NCBI RefSeq assembly: GCF_963665245.1
Contig: NZ_OY762267.1
Coordinates: 4,188,001 to 4,252,000, forward strand
Origin: an uncultured Paludibaculum sp.
Lineage (GTDB): Bacteria > Acidobacteriota > Terriglobia > Bryobacterales > Bryobacteraceae
Direction of reading: 5' to 3'
Length of the DNA stretch: 64,000 nt
Shown: piece after piece, positions 24,743 to 35,863 of the stretch
Layout: every line of letters begins with the position of its first letter
Position numbering within the stretch: position 1 is the first letter of the stretch
Translations under genes and position numbers: made by a program
The notes under the pieces: model-generated
What the model saw: the letters and a program-made list of their open reading frames with translations, nothing else
Database searches by the model: none
Told to the model about the DNA's origin: nothing

Positions 24743-27076
24743 ATGGCTGCCACCTTGGTTCGAATCGCCCGACAGCTCCCTCTGGCTATTCTGTCGCCGC
24801 TTTTTGTTCTCCTCGCACTGCCCGCTTTATGGCTGACCGATGTTTGCTGGAAGCTCTTCGGCACCCGCAGGACTCCACAAGACACCCTCCCGGACACCAC
24901 TGCCGCCAGCGTCGTCATTCCTAACTGGAACGGCAAGCATCTGCTGGAGAAATACCTGCCCAGCGTGGTGACCGCCATGAACGGGCATCCGCGCAACGAG
25001 GTGATCGTAGTCGACAACGGTTCGACTGACGGCAGCGCCGACTTCCTGCGTGATTTCTTCCCCACGGTTCGCTGCATCGCACTGCCGCGAAACCTGGGTT
25101 TCGGTGGCGGTTCGAATACCGGCTTTCGCGAAGCCACGAACGACATTGTCGTCCTGTTGAACAGCGACATGCGCGTGGATGCTGGCTTCCTCCAACCCCT
25201 GCTCGACGGCTTCACTAACGAGAAGGTCTTCGCAGTCTCCTGCCAGATCTTCTTCAGCGATCCGCATAAGCGCCGGGAGGAGACCGGACTCACCCAGGCA
25301 TGGTGGAGCCAGGGTGCCCTGCGCGTCCGTCACTATGACGATCCCAACATCGACCGGCCCTTTCCGTGCTTCTATGGCGGCGGCGGGTCGTGCGCCTTCG
25401 ATCGCCGTAAGTTTCTGGAACTGGGTGGCTTCGACCATGTGATGAAGCCCTTTTACCTGGAAGACACGGACCTCGGCTTCATGGCTTGGAAACGCGGCTG
25501 GCAGGTCCTGTACCAACCCCATAGCAAGGTCTGGCACGAGCACCAGGGCACCATCGGCAAGAAGTTCTCCCGCAACTACATTGAAAGCGTCGTCGCCAAG
25601 AACTTCCTTCTGTTTGCCTGGAAGAACATTCACGAGCCCGCGCGCCTGGCCAATCATTTTCTCTACGCCTGGTCTGGAGCATTGCTCAGCCTGCTGGCTG
25701 GCGAATCCCGCGAACGAGCGAGCCTCTCCGGCTTGGGCCGTGCGCTTCTCCAACTGCCCGGCGCCATGGCCACCCGCTGGCGGGCCCGTTCGCTGGCGGT
25801 GGTTGGTGACTCCGAAGCACTCCGGCGTCCCATGGGTGGCTACTTCCGTGACCGTTTCCAGGAGGTCCAAACCAACCCGGAGAGGTTGAACGTTCTCTTC
25901 CTGTCTCCCTATTCCATCTGTCCACCCATTCACGGCGGCGGCGTATTCATGTACGAAGCCGTCAAGCAGTTGGGCCAGATCTCTAATCTGCACGTCCTAG
26001 CGTTGATTGACGACCCTAAGGAGCGGCAAGCCCATGCCTCCATCGTGCCGTACACCAAGTCGGTGGAGTTCGTCGTCCGGCTGGAAGGCCAGCCCAAGGG
26101 GATCGGCGCCCTTACTCCCTTCGCCGTCCGCGAGTTTTTCGATCGTGAGGTGGAATGGCTGCTCCACCGTCAGATCTTCCTGCGCGAGATCGATGTGGTC
26201 CAGGTGGAGTACACCAATATGGGTCAATATGCCGGCCCGTACAACCGGATCGTCTGGGCGCTATTCGAACACGACGTTTATTTTCAGTCGATTGGCCGAA
26301 CCATGAAAAGCTTCAGTCCTTCGGGCCGGGTGAAAGCCTTCATGGAGTATCTGCGCGCCATGCGCTATGAACTACAACTGCTGCCGCGCATGGACGAGAT
26401 CCAGACTTGCACGCAGGAGAACACAAACTACCTCCTGTCGTTCCTGCCGCAGTTGAAAGACCGCATCCATCACCATCTGCGTGCTGGAATCGATACCAGT
26501 GGCTATGAGTTCAGCCCGCGGCCGCGCCGGCCAAAGACGATGCTGTTCATGGGCAGCTTCCGCCACCTGCCGAATCAGGCGGCATTGCGTTGGTTTCTGC
26601 GCGAGGTCATGCCCCACGTTCTCGAACAGGAGCCCGAAGCCCGGCTGATGGTAATCGGGTCCGATCCACCGGCCGCGCACACCGTGCCCGCCTTCAACGG
26701 GGCGGTGCAACTGGTCGGGTTTGTGGAGAACATTCGGCAGCCGCTGGCCGAGTACGCGGTGTTCATCTGCCCCATCCTGAGCGGATCGGGCGTGCGCGTG
26801 AAACTCCTTGAGGCCTTTGCCGCGGGAATCCCGACGGTCTCAACAAGAATTGGGGCTGAGGGGTTGGGCGAGGAAGACGGACTGCATTGCGCACTGGCTG
26901 ACGACCCTCGCGAGTTCGCGGCCAAGATCATCCAGCTATTCCAGGATCCAGAAGGCGCCGCCGCCATGGCCGAACGGGCCCGGCAGTTTGTGTCCGAACA
27001 TCGGGACATCGGACGGATGACCCAGGCGCTCGAGGCCACCTACAGGTCGGTCCTGGCAGCCAAACAACAGCGTTAG
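24743..27076 (+). CDS. Two-domain glycosyltransferase (GT2 + GT4)
   Basis: The 777-residue protein begins with a hydrophobic segment (about residues 10-32), then a GT-A fold GT2 domain with SVVIPNWNGK, VVDNGSTDGS and the metal-binding NSDMRVD (residues about 53-145) and FYLEDTDLGF. After a linker (about 330-385) a GT-B fold domain follows with FLSPYSICPPIHGGG and, near the end, GSGVRVKLLEAFAAGIPT, the nucleotide-sugar binding motif of GT4. It could add two successive sugars to a lipid-linked chain. The ATG follows the upstream stop without a gap, so translation is coupled. It ends convergently 7 bp from the next gene. Confidence 0.9.
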   Translation: MAATLVRIARQLPLAILSPLFVLLALPALWLTDVCWKLFGTRRTPQDTLPDTTAASVVIPNWNGKHLLEKYLPSVVTAMNGHPRNEVIVVDNGSTDGSADFLRDFFPTVRCIALPRNLGFGGGSNTGFREATNDIVVLLNSDMRVDAGFLQPLLDGFTNEKVFAVSCQIFFSDPHKRREETGLTQAWWSQGALRVRHYDDPNIDRPFPCFYGGGGSCAFDRRKFLELGGFDHVMKPFYLEDTDLGFMAWKRGWQVLYQPHSKVWHEHQGTIGKKFSRNYIESVVAKNFLLFAWKNIHEPARLANHFLYAWSGALLSLLAGESRERASLSGLGRALLQLPGAMATRWRARSLAVVGDSEALRRPMGGYFRDRFQEVQTNPERLNVLFLSPYSICPPIHGGGVFMYEAVKQLGQISNLHVLALIDDPKERQAHASIVPYTKSVEFVVRLEGQPKGIGALTPFAVREFFDREVEWLLHRQIFLREIDVVQVEYTNMGQYAGPYNRIVWALFEHDVYFQSIGRTMKSFSPSGRVKAFMEYLRAMRYELQLLPRMDEIQTCTQENTNYLLSFLPQLKDRIHHHLRAGIDTSGYEFSPRPRRPKTMLFMGSFRHLPNQAALRWFLREVMPHVLEQEPEARLMVIGSDPPAAHTVPAFNGAVQLVGFVENIRQPLAEYAVFICPILSGSGVRVKLLEAFAAGIPTVSTRIGAEGLGEEDGLHCALADDPREFAAKIIQLFQDPEGAAAMAERARQFVSEHRDIGRMTQALEATYRSVLAAKQQR

Positions 27077-27083
27077 CCCTGGG

Positions 27084-27692
27084 TTACCAGGGACGCCAGC
27101 CCTTCTTGCCGTTCACAGCCTTGCTTTCGCTCTTCGCCGCGGCCTCCAACCGCGCCACCACGTCCTTGGCGGTGTCGTTGAGATCGTCGGCCCGGCTAGT
27201 CCGGCTGCGCTCATAGGTCGACCACACTACGTTGCGGGTGCTGCGGTTGACCAGGAAGTAAGTACCCTTCCCGCGGCCGCCGCCGCCCAGACGCTCCTGC
27301 GGAGCGATCGGGATCTTAACGGACTCCCGCCGCTGCGGATCGTCGGCATCGTCGGGCTGAGGGGGAGGATCCGCCATCACTTCCTCTTCGTGTTTCGGGC
27401 TTGGATAGAGCTCCTCCAGCTTCGACTCAAAGCTCCTTCCCAACCGATCGGTGAAGATCGCGTCGGCCTTGGCCGGGTCGGTCACCACCTGATATAAGCC
27501 GCTGCGGGTCAGATGGTTGGCCAGAAACTGGTCGAACGAGTAACTCATCGGTAGCAGGTAGACATGCCGGATCTGCAGCAGTTCGCCGGCCGGAGCAGCC
27601 ACTGCGGGCGGCGCGGGCGCTGGCGGTGCGTCTGGAGGCTGAGGCGCCGCCGGCGCCTGCAACAATAGAAAAAGAAAAGCAGAAGTCAGCAT
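27084..27692 (-). CDS. Secreted hypothetical protein, Pro/Ala-rich N-terminus
   Basis: The 202-residue product has a signal sequence (MLTSAFLFLLLQAPA) followed by a Pro-Ala-rich stretch, then a compact domain with HVYLLPMSYSFDQFLANHL and GLYQVVTDPAKADAIFTD. The latter resembles proteins that compute a value over time-varying parameters of unknown role in Acidobacteriota, but I cannot name the family. It is transcribed against the polysaccharide cluster that flanks it on both sides and its own promoter must lie in the 71-bp gap before the next glycosyltransferase. Confidence 0.7.
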   Translation of the reverse strand: MLTSAFLFLLLQAPAAPQPPDAPPAPAPPAVAAPAGELLQIRHVYLLPMSYSFDQFLANHLTRSGLYQVVTDPAKADAIFTDRLGRSFESKLEELYPSPKHEEEVMADPPPQPDDADDPQRRESVKIPIAPQERLGGGGRGKGTYFLVNRSTRNVVWSTYERSRTSRADDLNDTAKDVVARLEAAAKSESKAVNGKKGWRPW

Positions 27693-27763
27693 GTCGACAC
27701 CTCAATGATATCCCTGCGCACATACAATAGACGTTTTGGGCCGCTCGAAAGACGAACCGCCTC

Positions 27764-28441
27764 GTGTACAAGAATCTGAGCATCACAGTTGTCATCCCGT
27801 GCCTGAATGAAGAGCAGGGTATCGAGAAAGTATTGAGCCGAATGCCGGAATTCGTCGACGAGGTGATCGTTGTCGACAACGGATCCACCGACCGCACAGC
27901 CGACGTGGCCCGCGGTTTCGGCGCCCAGGTGATCAGGGAAGACGTCCGCGGGTATGGCCGCAGCTATAAAAAGGGCTTCTCGCTGGCCACCAGCGACGTC
28001 ATCGTGACTCTCGACGGGGATCACAGCTACCCGCCCGACGCCATCAGCTACCTTCTCGAGGCCTACCTGCACCTCGAGGCCGACTTCCTGAACGCTTCGC
28101 GCTTCCCGGTGCGCGACCGTCATGCAATGAGCTTCAAGCATAAGTTCGGCAACCTCGTGCTCACCCTCACGATGTCGCTGTTGTTTTTCCGCTGGATTCA
28201 CGATTCACAGAGCGGTATGTGGGTCTTCAGCCGTAAGATTCTAAAGGACATGGTTCTCGAGTCGGACGGCATGGCATTCTCCGAGGAGATCAAGATTGAA
28301 GCTCTGCTGCACCCCACCGCGCGGTTTGAGGAGATCTCCATCATGTATACCTCCCGGCTGGGCGAGATCAAATTGAACCCCTGGCGGGACGGATTCCAGA
28401 ATCTGATCTTTCTCCTCAAGAAACGGTTCGCCAGACGGTGA
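27764..28441 (+). CDS. GT2 glycosyltransferase, dolichol-phosphate-mannose-synthase type
   Basis: The 225-residue enzyme has ITVVIPCLNEEQGI, VVDNGSTDRT and the DxD metal site in LDGDHSYPP, the pattern of DPM1/GtrB-like polyprenyl-phosphate glycosyltransferases. A hydrophobic stretch (NLVLTLTMSLLFF) may rest on the membrane; no further membrane helices are present. It should transfer a hexose from a nucleotide sugar to a polyprenyl phosphate or glycan. The start is GTG at 27764. The next gene follows after 9 bp. Confidence 0.88.
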   Translation: MYKNLSITVVIPCLNEEQGIEKVLSRMPEFVDEVIVVDNGSTDRTADVARGFGAQVIREDVRGYGRSYKKGFSLATSDVIVTLDGDHSYPPDAISYLLEAYLHLEADFLNASRFPVRDRHAMSFKHKFGNLVLTLTMSLLFFRWIHDSQSGMWVFSRKILKDMVLESDGMAFSEEIKIEALLHPTARFEEISIMYTSRLGEIKLNPWRDGFQNLIFLLKKRFARR

Positions 28442-28450
28442 CCTTGGATC

Positions 28451-29419
28451 ATGCAATGTGACGCGACGGTAGTGATTCCCAACTGGAACGGGGCGGGCCG
28501 CCTGACCCGCGCCATCCGTTCGGTGCAGTCTCAGACCTGCGCCCCGAAGGAAATACTGGTGGTGGACGACGGCTCGACGGACGGCTCCTATCAGGAAGCA
28601 ACCGCAGCCGGGACCCTGGTTCTTCGGTTTGACAAGAACAGCGGGTTTAGCCGGGCCGTGAATGCCGGGGTGGGTGAGTGCTCCACCCATTGGGTGGCGA
28701 TCGTCAACAACGACGTCGAACTGGCGCCGACGTGGCTGGAGAATCTGATGGCGGGCTGCGGACCGGATGTGGCCTACGCCTCCGGTAAAATTCTGAAAGC
28801 AAACGACCGGACCGTGATTGACGGCACCTACGACCTGCTTTCGTGGTCCGGTTGCGCCTGGCGCGCCGGTCATGGAGCACCGGAAAACCGATTCAATCAG
28901 GCCAGGGATGTCCACTTCGTGCCGCTGACCGCCGCCCTGGTCCGGCGCGATGTCTTCCTGCGCATGGGCGGCTTGGACGTACGATTCGAATCGTACCTGG
29001 AGGACATCGACTTCTGCCTCACCTGTGCCTTGGCCGGTTTGCGGGGCCGTTACGTGCCGCAGGCCGTTGCCTACCACGAGGGCAGCGCGTCATTGGGGGC
29101 TTGGAGTCCGCGCATGGTGGAACTGCTGGCTCGAAACCAGGTCTTCCTGGTCGCCAAACACTTCCCCAACCCAGTCACCCGCGCCGTGTTGGTGGGCCAA
29201 CTGTTGTGGGGCCTACTGGCCCGGAAGCGTGGGACGGGTCGAGCCTGGTTTAGCGGCAAGCGTAGGGGACTGGCTTCGTTTCGCGCGATGCGCGCCTCGA
29301 AGATGGACGCAGCCCGCCTTGCCATCATCCTTCAGGAATCGGAGGAAGAGATCCGGAGACTCCAAACCAACCAACCTGACACTTTCTGGGAACAGTATTT
29401 TCGCTGGAGAGGCCGATGA
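28451..29419 (+). CDS. GT2 glycosyltransferase, rhamnosyltransferase-like
   Basis: The 322-residue protein starts ATVVIPNWNGAG, followed by VVDDGSTDGS and the metal site VNNDVEL, then GGLDVRFESYLEDIDFCL, the ExD acceptor/catalytic region typical of rhamnosyl- and related transferases. The C-terminal 100 residues are basic with one hydrophobic patch. It overlaps the next GT2 gene by 4 bp (ATGA). Sugar and linkage cannot be predicted. Confidence 0.88.
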   Translation: MQCDATVVIPNWNGAGRLTRAIRSVQSQTCAPKEILVVDDGSTDGSYQEATAAGTLVLRFDKNSGFSRAVNAGVGECSTHWVAIVNNDVELAPTWLENLMAGCGPDVAYASGKILKANDRTVIDGTYDLLSWSGCAWRAGHGAPENRFNQARDVHFVPLTAALVRRDVFLRMGGLDVRFESYLEDIDFCLTCALAGLRGRYVPQAVAYHEGSASLGAWSPRMVELLARNQVFLVAKHFPNPVTRAVLVGQLLWGLLARKRGTGRAWFSGKRRGLASFRAMRASKMDAARLAIILQESEEEIRRLQTNQPDTFWEQYFRWRGR

Positions 29420-30357
29420 GACTTGGGGCGGTCGTTATCGCCTACAACTCGGCAGAACATATCGGAGACTGTCTGGATTCGTCCCTGAGATTCGCGTCCG
29501 ATTTTGAGGCCGGAATCCTCGTCATAGACAACGCATCCACTGATGGAACCGTCGAGAGATCGCGGTCGCACTCCGGTGTCCAGACGGTGGAAAACCGAGA
29601 AAATCGCGGATTCGCCGGCGCCGTGAACCAGGGCTTCCAGATTCTGAATGATGCCGAAGCGATTCTCATCCTGAACCCGGATGTGATCCTGCTGGATTCA
29701 CCCTCGAAGTTGGCAGCCGAGCTCACGGTCTCCAATGTTGCGGCTGTGGGTGGAAAACTTCTCGACCGTGAAGGCCGCGCTCAGGCCGGTTTTCAAGTGA
29801 GACGATTCCCAACGGCTGCGACACTTGTCTTCGAGAACCTGGGTTTGAACAGGTTGTGCAAGTGGAATCCCGTGAACCGGCGTTACCGCTGCTTCGATCT
29901 GGACCCGGCGTTACCAGCCAACGTAGAGCAGCCCGCTGGAGCCTGTCTGTTGGTGCGGCGTGCAGCCTGGCAGGCTGTGGGCGGCATGGATGAAGGTTTC
30001 TTTCCCGTCTGGTTTGAGGACGTGGATTTCCTCAAGCGGCTGGCTGCAGCAGGCTGGAAATCGCGCTATGTAGCTGCATTCTCAGCACGGCACGCCGGTG
30101 GTCATTCCGTCCAATCGGTCGAGTGGGGTCAACGGCAGCTATACTGGTGTGGTAGCCTGCTGAGGTATGCAGCAATCCACTGTTCCACGATTGGGTTGTG
30201 GGCGGTGGGTATTTCCATGTTGCTGGGTTGGGTTCCGCGAGCAGTGACGGGGATGTTTCTGCAGCGGTCACTCCGGTGTTTGACGGAATATGAAAAAATG
30301 TTTAGGCTTGTAGGTGCCTATCTTTGGCAAGGACGCTCGGAGGCGCGCCTGCCCTAG
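29416..30357 (+). CDS. GT2 glycosyltransferase
   Basis: The 313-residue enzyme shows GAVVIAYNSAEH, VIDNASTDGT, ENRGFAGAVNQGF and the metal site LNPDVIL, followed by GGMDEGFFPVWFEDVDF as the catalytic-base region. A hydrophobic segment near residue 255 suggests membrane association. It starts within the stop of the preceding GT2 gene, and is the third enzyme of the run. Compared with its neighbours the codons are a little less GC-rich. Confidence 0.88.
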   Translation: MRLGAVVIAYNSAEHIGDCLDSSLRFASDFEAGILVIDNASTDGTVERSRSHSGVQTVENRENRGFAGAVNQGFQILNDAEAILILNPDVILLDSPSKLAAELTVSNVAAVGGKLLDREGRAQAGFQVRRFPTAATLVFENLGLNRLCKWNPVNRRYRCFDLDPALPANVEQPAGACLLVRRAAWQAVGGMDEGFFPVWFEDVDFLKRLAAAGWKSRYVAAFSARHAGGHSVQSVEWGQRQLYWCGSLLRYAAIHCSTIGLWAVGISMLLGWVPRAVTGMFLQRSLRCLTEYEKMFRLVGAYLWQGRSEARLP

Positions 30358-30437
30358 AAGGACTTACCAGCCGGATCCGGGGATTGTGGGCCTATCGGTT
30401 CTTGAAAGGGAACCCAGAGGCAGGATGCCAAAACTGC

Positions 30438-31499
30438 ATGGCAAGTAACGATTTAGTTTCGGTCACGATAGTGACCTACAACAGCGGCCGATACATCAAA
30501 CGGTGTTTGGAATCCGTACTGGCCCAAAAAGGTCCACAGATCGAGATTGTCGTGATAGACAACAACTCGACCGATGGAACACGCGACATCCTGGAACGAT
30601 ACGAGGACCGCTGCCTCGTTCTGTACAATTCCATTAATTCTGGATTCGCTGCCGCACAGAATCAGGCCATTCAACTTTCCCGCGGGAATTGGGTGCTGAC
30701 GCTCAATCCTGACGTATTGCTGATGCCGTATTTCATCCAGGCCCTGCTCGAAGCCGGACGCCTCGATAATCGTATCGGCACAGTGTGCGGAAAACTGTTG
30801 ACAATGAGCCCCGATTTCGACATCGACGCCAAGCCTCGTGTCGATTCCACAGGCATCTATTTCACGCCGAACCTGCGGCATCTCGACCGGGGCAGTCTGG
30901 AGATCGACAACGGCCATTACCTGAAGCGTGAATACGTGTTCGGCGCGACGGCCGCGGCCGCCCTCTACCGACGCTCTATGATCGAGGACATCGCGATCGA
31001 CGGTGAGTTCTTCGATACGGATTTTTTCGTCTACCGCGAAGACGCCGACGTCGCCTGGCGGGCACAACTCCTAGGGTGGCGCTGCCTGTATACACCTTAC
31101 GCCCGCGGATACCACGTCCGGGCCGTTCTACCGGGCAATCGCCGGGCTCTGCCGAAGCAGATCAACATGCACTCAGTGAAGAATCGCTTCCTGATGCGCA
31201 TCAAGAACATGACCGGCGATCTGTATCGGAAGCACTGGCTGTCGATTACGGCGCGCGACCTCGTCGTGGTCGGCTGTTGCCTGGTGTACGAGTATTACTC
31301 TCTGCAGGCGTTCGCCAAGGTCATCGCATCGTGGCGGCGCGTCTGGTTCAAGCGAAATGAGATCATGGCGCGGCGGCGGGTGACCGACGAGTACATGGCG
31401 GGTTGGTTCCACTACAACCCGGTGAGCCGTCCGGCTCCCAAGAAGAGTTCCGCAGCCTTGGCGTCTGCGCGCTCAAGCACGCAAGTGGCGGAGAGTTGA
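30438..31499 (+). CDS. GT2 glycosyltransferase
   Basis: From the ATG at 30438 the protein has 353 residues with SVTIVTYNSGRYI, VIDNNSTDGT, NSGFAAAQNQAI and metal site LNPDVLL, then FFDTDFFVYREDADVAW. The frame continues upstream to a TTG at 30324 that would overlap the preceding gene by 34 bp, but the upstream residues do not resemble the family start. The C-terminal part (about 270-320) is hydrophobic. It overlaps the following GT4 gene if that starts at TTG 31496. Confidence 0.85.
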   Translation: MASNDLVSVTIVTYNSGRYIKRCLESVLAQKGPQIEIVVIDNNSTDGTRDILERYEDRCLVLYNSINSGFAAAQNQAIQLSRGNWVLTLNPDVLLMPYFIQALLEAGRLDNRIGTVCGKLLTMSPDFDIDAKPRVDSTGIYFTPNLRHLDRGSLEIDNGHYLKREYVFGATAAAALYRRSMIEDIAIDGEFFDTDFFVYREDADVAWRAQLLGWRCLYTPYARGYHVRAVLPGNRRALPKQINMHSVKNRFLMRIKNMTGDLYRKHWLSITARDLVVVGCCLVYEYYSLQAFAKVIASWRRVWFKRNEIMARRRVTDEYMAGWFHYNPVSRPAPKKSSAALASARSSTQVAES

Positions 31500-32623
31500 T
31501 TGCGGGACCGGTGGACAGTACTTCCCAACCCGCACCACTCCGCATCGCACTTCTAGGAACGCGAGGCATTCCCGCCCGCTACGGCGGCTTTGAGACTTTT
31601 GCCGAGGAACTCTCCACACGGCTGGTGCTGCGTGGCCACGACGTGACGGTCTACTGCCGCGATGAGCATCCGGAACCAGAGTACCGCGGCGTGCATCTGT
31701 GGCACATCCCGCCAGTGCGCCACAAGTACCTGGAAACACTGGTCCACACCTTCGCCTCAACTCTCCACCTGATGCGCCACCCGCAGCAGGTGGCCTTGTA
31801 CTGCAACGGCGCCAACGCCATCTTTACGCCTTTAGCCAGAATAGCCGGCATGCCCGTCGCTCTCAACGTAGACGGCCTCGAGCGGAAGCGGAAGAAATGG
31901 AACGTACTGGCGCGCGCGTGGTATTTAATGTCCGAAGCGCTGGCCACCTTCTGCCCGACTGAGATCGTGACGGACGCTGTCCAGATTCGAGAGTATTACC
32001 ACACGCACTACGGTGCCGATTCCACATTTATCTCGTATGGCGCACCCATGGGGACAGTGGAGACCGACGGCGCGCTCAGGCAGCTCCACTTGGAGCGGCG
32101 CCGCTATTTCCTCTACGTCACTCGATTCGAACCGGAAAACAACCCGTTGATGGTGCGTCGCGCCTTTGAGCGGGTGGAAACAGACCTGAAACTGGCGCTG
32201 ATCGGCGATGCCCCCTATGCGGCCGACTACATCCGGGCGGTCCGGGACACGAGCGACCCTCGAGTGGTCCTGCCCGGAACCGTGTTTGGTGACGGCTATC
32301 ACGAGCTGCAATCGCACAGCTTTGCCTACATCCATGCGACGGAGGTGGGCGGCACGCACCCGGCGCTGATCGAAGCCATGGGACGCGGCGCCCTGGTTCT
32401 CTACCTAATGACGCCGGAAAACCATGAAGTTGCCGGCGGCGCCGGCCTGCCCTTTCACAATGAAGCCGAACTGTCGGAGTTAATCCGCAAAGTGCTAAGG
32501 ATGCCTGAGGAGGAACGTGAGCGGTTGCGAGCCGCCTCGCTTCAGCGGGTGCGCGAGCGCTACAGTTGGGATGCGGTGACCGATGCCTATGAGAGCCTCT
32601 TCCGGCGTCTGCTGGCGCGCTAG
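31496..32623 (+). CDS. GT4 glycosyltransferase with DUF1972-type N-terminus
   Basis: The homologous part starts LRIALLGTRGIPARYGGFET, the DUF1972 signature found in rhamnosyl- and related GT-B enzymes of surface polysaccharide loci. Later, FLYVTRFEPENNP and EVGGTHPALIEAMGRGA mark the nucleotide-sugar binding C-domain. The true start is unclear: a TTG at 31496 overlaps the upstream TGA and a GTG lies at 31511; the frame is open up to 31403. It ends 2 bp before alanine racemase and is the last glycosyltransferase of the cluster. Confidence 0.88.
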   Translation: MIAGPVDSTSQPAPLRIALLGTRGIPARYGGFETFAEELSTRLVLRGHDVTVYCRDEHPEPEYRGVHLWHIPPVRHKYLETLVHTFASTLHLMRHPQQVALYCNGANAIFTPLARIAGMPVALNVDGLERKRKKWNVLARAWYLMSEALATFCPTEIVTDAVQIREYYHTHYGADSTFISYGAPMGTVETDGALRQLHLERRRYFLYVTRFEPENNPLMVRRAFERVETDLKLALIGDAPYAADYIRAVRDTSDPRVVLPGTVFGDGYHELQSHSFAYIHATEVGGTHPALIEAMGRGALVLYLMTPENHEVAGGAGLPFHNEAELSELIRKVLRMPEEERERLRAASLQRVRERYSWDAVTDAYESLFRRLLAR

Positions 32624-32625
32624 TC

Positions 32626-33744
32626 ATGTACCGAATCTGGGTTGAAATCTCTTTGGACCGGATCGCAGCCAACTATCACGCCGTGAAGGCGGTGGTTGGT
32701 CAGGGTGTGTTGGTGGCCCCGGTCTTGAAAGCCGATGCGTACCGTCACGGGTCTGTAGAGGTCGCGCACCGTCTGCAGGAAGAAGCCGCGGAATGGGTAG
32801 CGGTGAGCAACGCTGAAGAGGGCGTTGTGTTGCGGGAGTCGGGCATCCGGCTGCGCATCCTGGTGATGGGCGACTTCCTACCCTATGAACGCGACGCCCT
32901 GGTGGAGTATTCGCTCACGCCAGTGATTCACTCCCTCGACCGGCTGCGCGACTACGACCGGTTGGCACAGTCCATCGGCCGGACGCTGGGGTGCCATCTC
33001 AAGATCGACACCGGCATGGGCCGCTTGGGCATCCGGGCCGCGCACGAAGAAACTGTGGCGGCCGTCACTGCCGCTCGGCACCTGCGGGTGGAAGGACTGA
33101 TGACGCACTTCGCGTCGGCCGCGGATTTCACCACGACGCAGACGGCCGATCAGTTAATGGCCTTTGAAGCCATGGCGCAGGCTCTGCGGACCGCCGGCGT
33201 CGAGCCTCCACTGCTCCATCTGGGCAGCAGTGCGGTGGTGGCTTACGGGCTCCAGCGTTCGTTCGGCACGATGGTCCGGCCAGGTCTGGCACTCTACGGC
33301 TATGTCGCTCCATCCAAAGGAGATGCTTCACCCGTCACTCTCGATGTGCAGCCCGCGCTGACCTGGAAGAGCAGAATCGTCGAGATCAAGGAGATTCTGC
33401 CCGGTGCGACTGTCGGTTATGGGGCGCTGTGGCAGGCGCGGCGCAAGACACGACTGGGTGTTGTGGCCGCAGGCTATGCCGATGGCATACCTCACGCCTT
33501 GTCGAATCGCGGCTATGTCATCGCGGGCGGGCATCTCGCTCCGATCGTCGGTGCGGTTTCGATGGACCTCATTACGGTGGATTTGACCGAGGCTCCTCCA
33601 GCGCAGGTGGGCGACACAGTCACGTTGCTGGGGCGGGACGGGGCAGTGAAGTGGGATGCGGACGACATTGCCGCAGCCGCGGGTACGATCAGCTACACGG
33701 TGCTGTGCGGAATTGGAAACAGGGTCAAGCGGGTCTACACGTAA
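32626..33744 (+). CDS. alr: Alanine racemase
   Basis: The 372-residue protein has the PLP lysine K35 in VLKADAYRHG and the second catalytic base Y265 in VGYGALW, at the classical number. SMDLITVD and CGIGNRVKRVY complete the family pattern. It makes D-alanine for peptidoglycan. In most Alr proteins the PLP motif reads KADAYGHG; here Arg replaces the Gly. The ATG lies 2 bp after the glycosyltransferase stop, so it is co-transcribed with the cluster, linking cell-wall and surface-glycan expression. It converges on the histidine kinase gene with a 9-bp gap. Confidence 0.95.
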   Translation: MYRIWVEISLDRIAANYHAVKAVVGQGVLVAPVLKADAYRHGSVEVAHRLQEEAAEWVAVSNAEEGVVLRESGIRLRILVMGDFLPYERDALVEYSLTPVIHSLDRLRDYDRLAQSIGRTLGCHLKIDTGMGRLGIRAAHEETVAAVTAARHLRVEGLMTHFASAADFTTTQTADQLMAFEAMAQALRTAGVEPPLLHLGSSAVVAYGLQRSFGTMVRPGLALYGYVAPSKGDASPVTLDVQPALTWKSRIVEIKEILPGATVGYGALWQARRKTRLGVVAAGYADGIPHALSNRGYVIAGGHLAPIVGAVSMDLITVDLTEAPPAQVGDTVTLLGRDGAVKWDADDIAAAAGTISYTVLCGIGNRVKRVYT

Positions 33745-33753
33745 CCGCGGACC

Positions 33754-35808
<2,055 letters not shown>

Positions 35809-35863
35809 TTTGCGATTCTATCTGGACAAGGTATCTAATCCTACGCTGACGGGCAGAAATAGC

